A program made the position numbers and the translations under genes. Below, piece by piece: positions 63,833 through 64,000 of a DNA stretch of 64,000 nt. The stretch comes from Saccharomycopsis fibuligera x Saccharomycopsis cf. fibuligera (taxonomy: Eukaryota; Ascomycota; Saccharomycetes; Ascoideales; Saccharomycopsidaceae), in NCBI GenBank assembly GCA_001936135.1, contig CP012812.1, positions 744,001 to 808,000 of the forward strand. Reading direction: 5' to 3'. How positions within the stretch are numbered: position 1 is the stretch's first letter; each line of letters starts with the position of its first letter. A model generated the notes under the pieces. The model saw only the letters and a list, made by a program, of their open reading frames with translations, was not told the DNA's origin and ran no database searches.

Positions 63833-64000
63833 TTATCCCCTACCTTTTGTCATTTTTAACCAATGCATACCTACTGCAATCACTCTAAAGAGCGTATTGT
63901 CACTGTCATCCCATAAACTGTTGTACACTCTTGTGAGTCCACAAGTCTCCGATGTTGAGATTGTACGTTGCGCACGTGCCGCATACTGAAGATCGTCTTC
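63833..64000 (-). CDS. C-terminal end of an unrecognised gene entering from the right edge
   Basis: On the minus strand the frame is open from the window edge for 55 codons to a TAA at 63833-63835. It reads EDDLQYAARAQRTISTSETC, then GLTRVYNSLWDDSDNTLFRV and a basic end KMTKGRG. The mixed, non-repetitive composition looks like a real protein end, and it would be convergent with GPI2 with about 120 bp between stops, a normal spacing here. A 78-codon plus-strand frame over the same bases is less protein-like. I do not recognise the family. Confidence 0.45.
   Translation of the reverse strand, partial: EDDLQYAARAQRTISTSETCGLTRVYNSLWDDSDNTLFRVIAVGMHWLKMTKGRG

Noticed and set aside
1-64000. CRISPR arrays, operons, prophage or other bacterial systems
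   Set aside because: None seen; introns, eukaryotic tRNAs and gene content show a yeast nuclear genome.

Overview
This 64-kb window is nuclear DNA from a budding yeast of the CUG-Ser clade (Candida/Lodderomyces/Debaryomyces relatives). The evidence is the gene content (complex I 51-kDa subunit, a PGA59-like wall protein, a Cwf18-type splicing factor, MIG1 with CTG-clade-like zinc fingers), two introns with GTATGT and TACTAAC signals, L1-type LINE tails like the Zorro elements of Candida, and near-avoidance of CTG codons. One rare CTG codon, in LYS4, sits where the S. cerevisiae protein has Lys rather than Leu. I cannot fix the species; Lodderomyces elongisporus is one candidate because of the loose gene spacing and many simple repeats. 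Translations quoted here use the standard code, so any CTG 'Leu' is probably Ser.

Layout, left to right: C-terminal part of an unrecognised gene (1-1625); RPN7 proteasome lid subunit; NUG1 ribosome-export GTPase with a first exon of 13 bases; a 2.8-kb repeat-rich spacer; INO4 bHLH factor with one intron; GON7 (KEOPS), convergent with INO4; a spacer with LINE tails and tRNA-Asp; a KRE2/MNT1-family mannosyltransferase; a PGA59-like GPI wall protein; a 5.5-kb stretch holding only tRNA-Ser and a LINE tail; a GPI-type chitinase; a DUF2433 protein with an RGG tail; NDUFV1 (complex I); GDT1; MPS2 (spindle pole body); MIG1; LYS4; a LINE tail with tRNA-Leu(CAA); DUR1,2 urea amidolyase; a Cwf18/CCDC12 homologue; xanthine dehydrogenase; a TMEM115/YOL107W-like membrane protein; SUA7 (TFIIB) and GPI2, divergent; and at the right edge the probable C-terminus of another gene on the minus strand.

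Two themes stand out. First, xanthine dehydrogenase (first oxidative step of purine breakdown) and urea amidolyase (last step, urea to ammonia) are separated by a single gene. GATA-type sites lie upstream of DUR1,2 and a perfect 18-bp CCGCGG-centred palindrome lies upstream of the dehydrogenase, suggesting a loose purine-nitrogen locus. Second, every LINE tail in the window lies upstream of a tRNA gene and every tRNA gene has one. Two of the sites sit about 70 bp from the tRNA 5' end, which suggests tRNA-targeted integration by an L1-type LINE.

The remaining genes are housekeeping genes in no evident functional order. Long spacers belong mostly to transcription-factor and cell-wall genes (INO4, MIG1, PGA59-like, chitinase), which commonly have long promoters.
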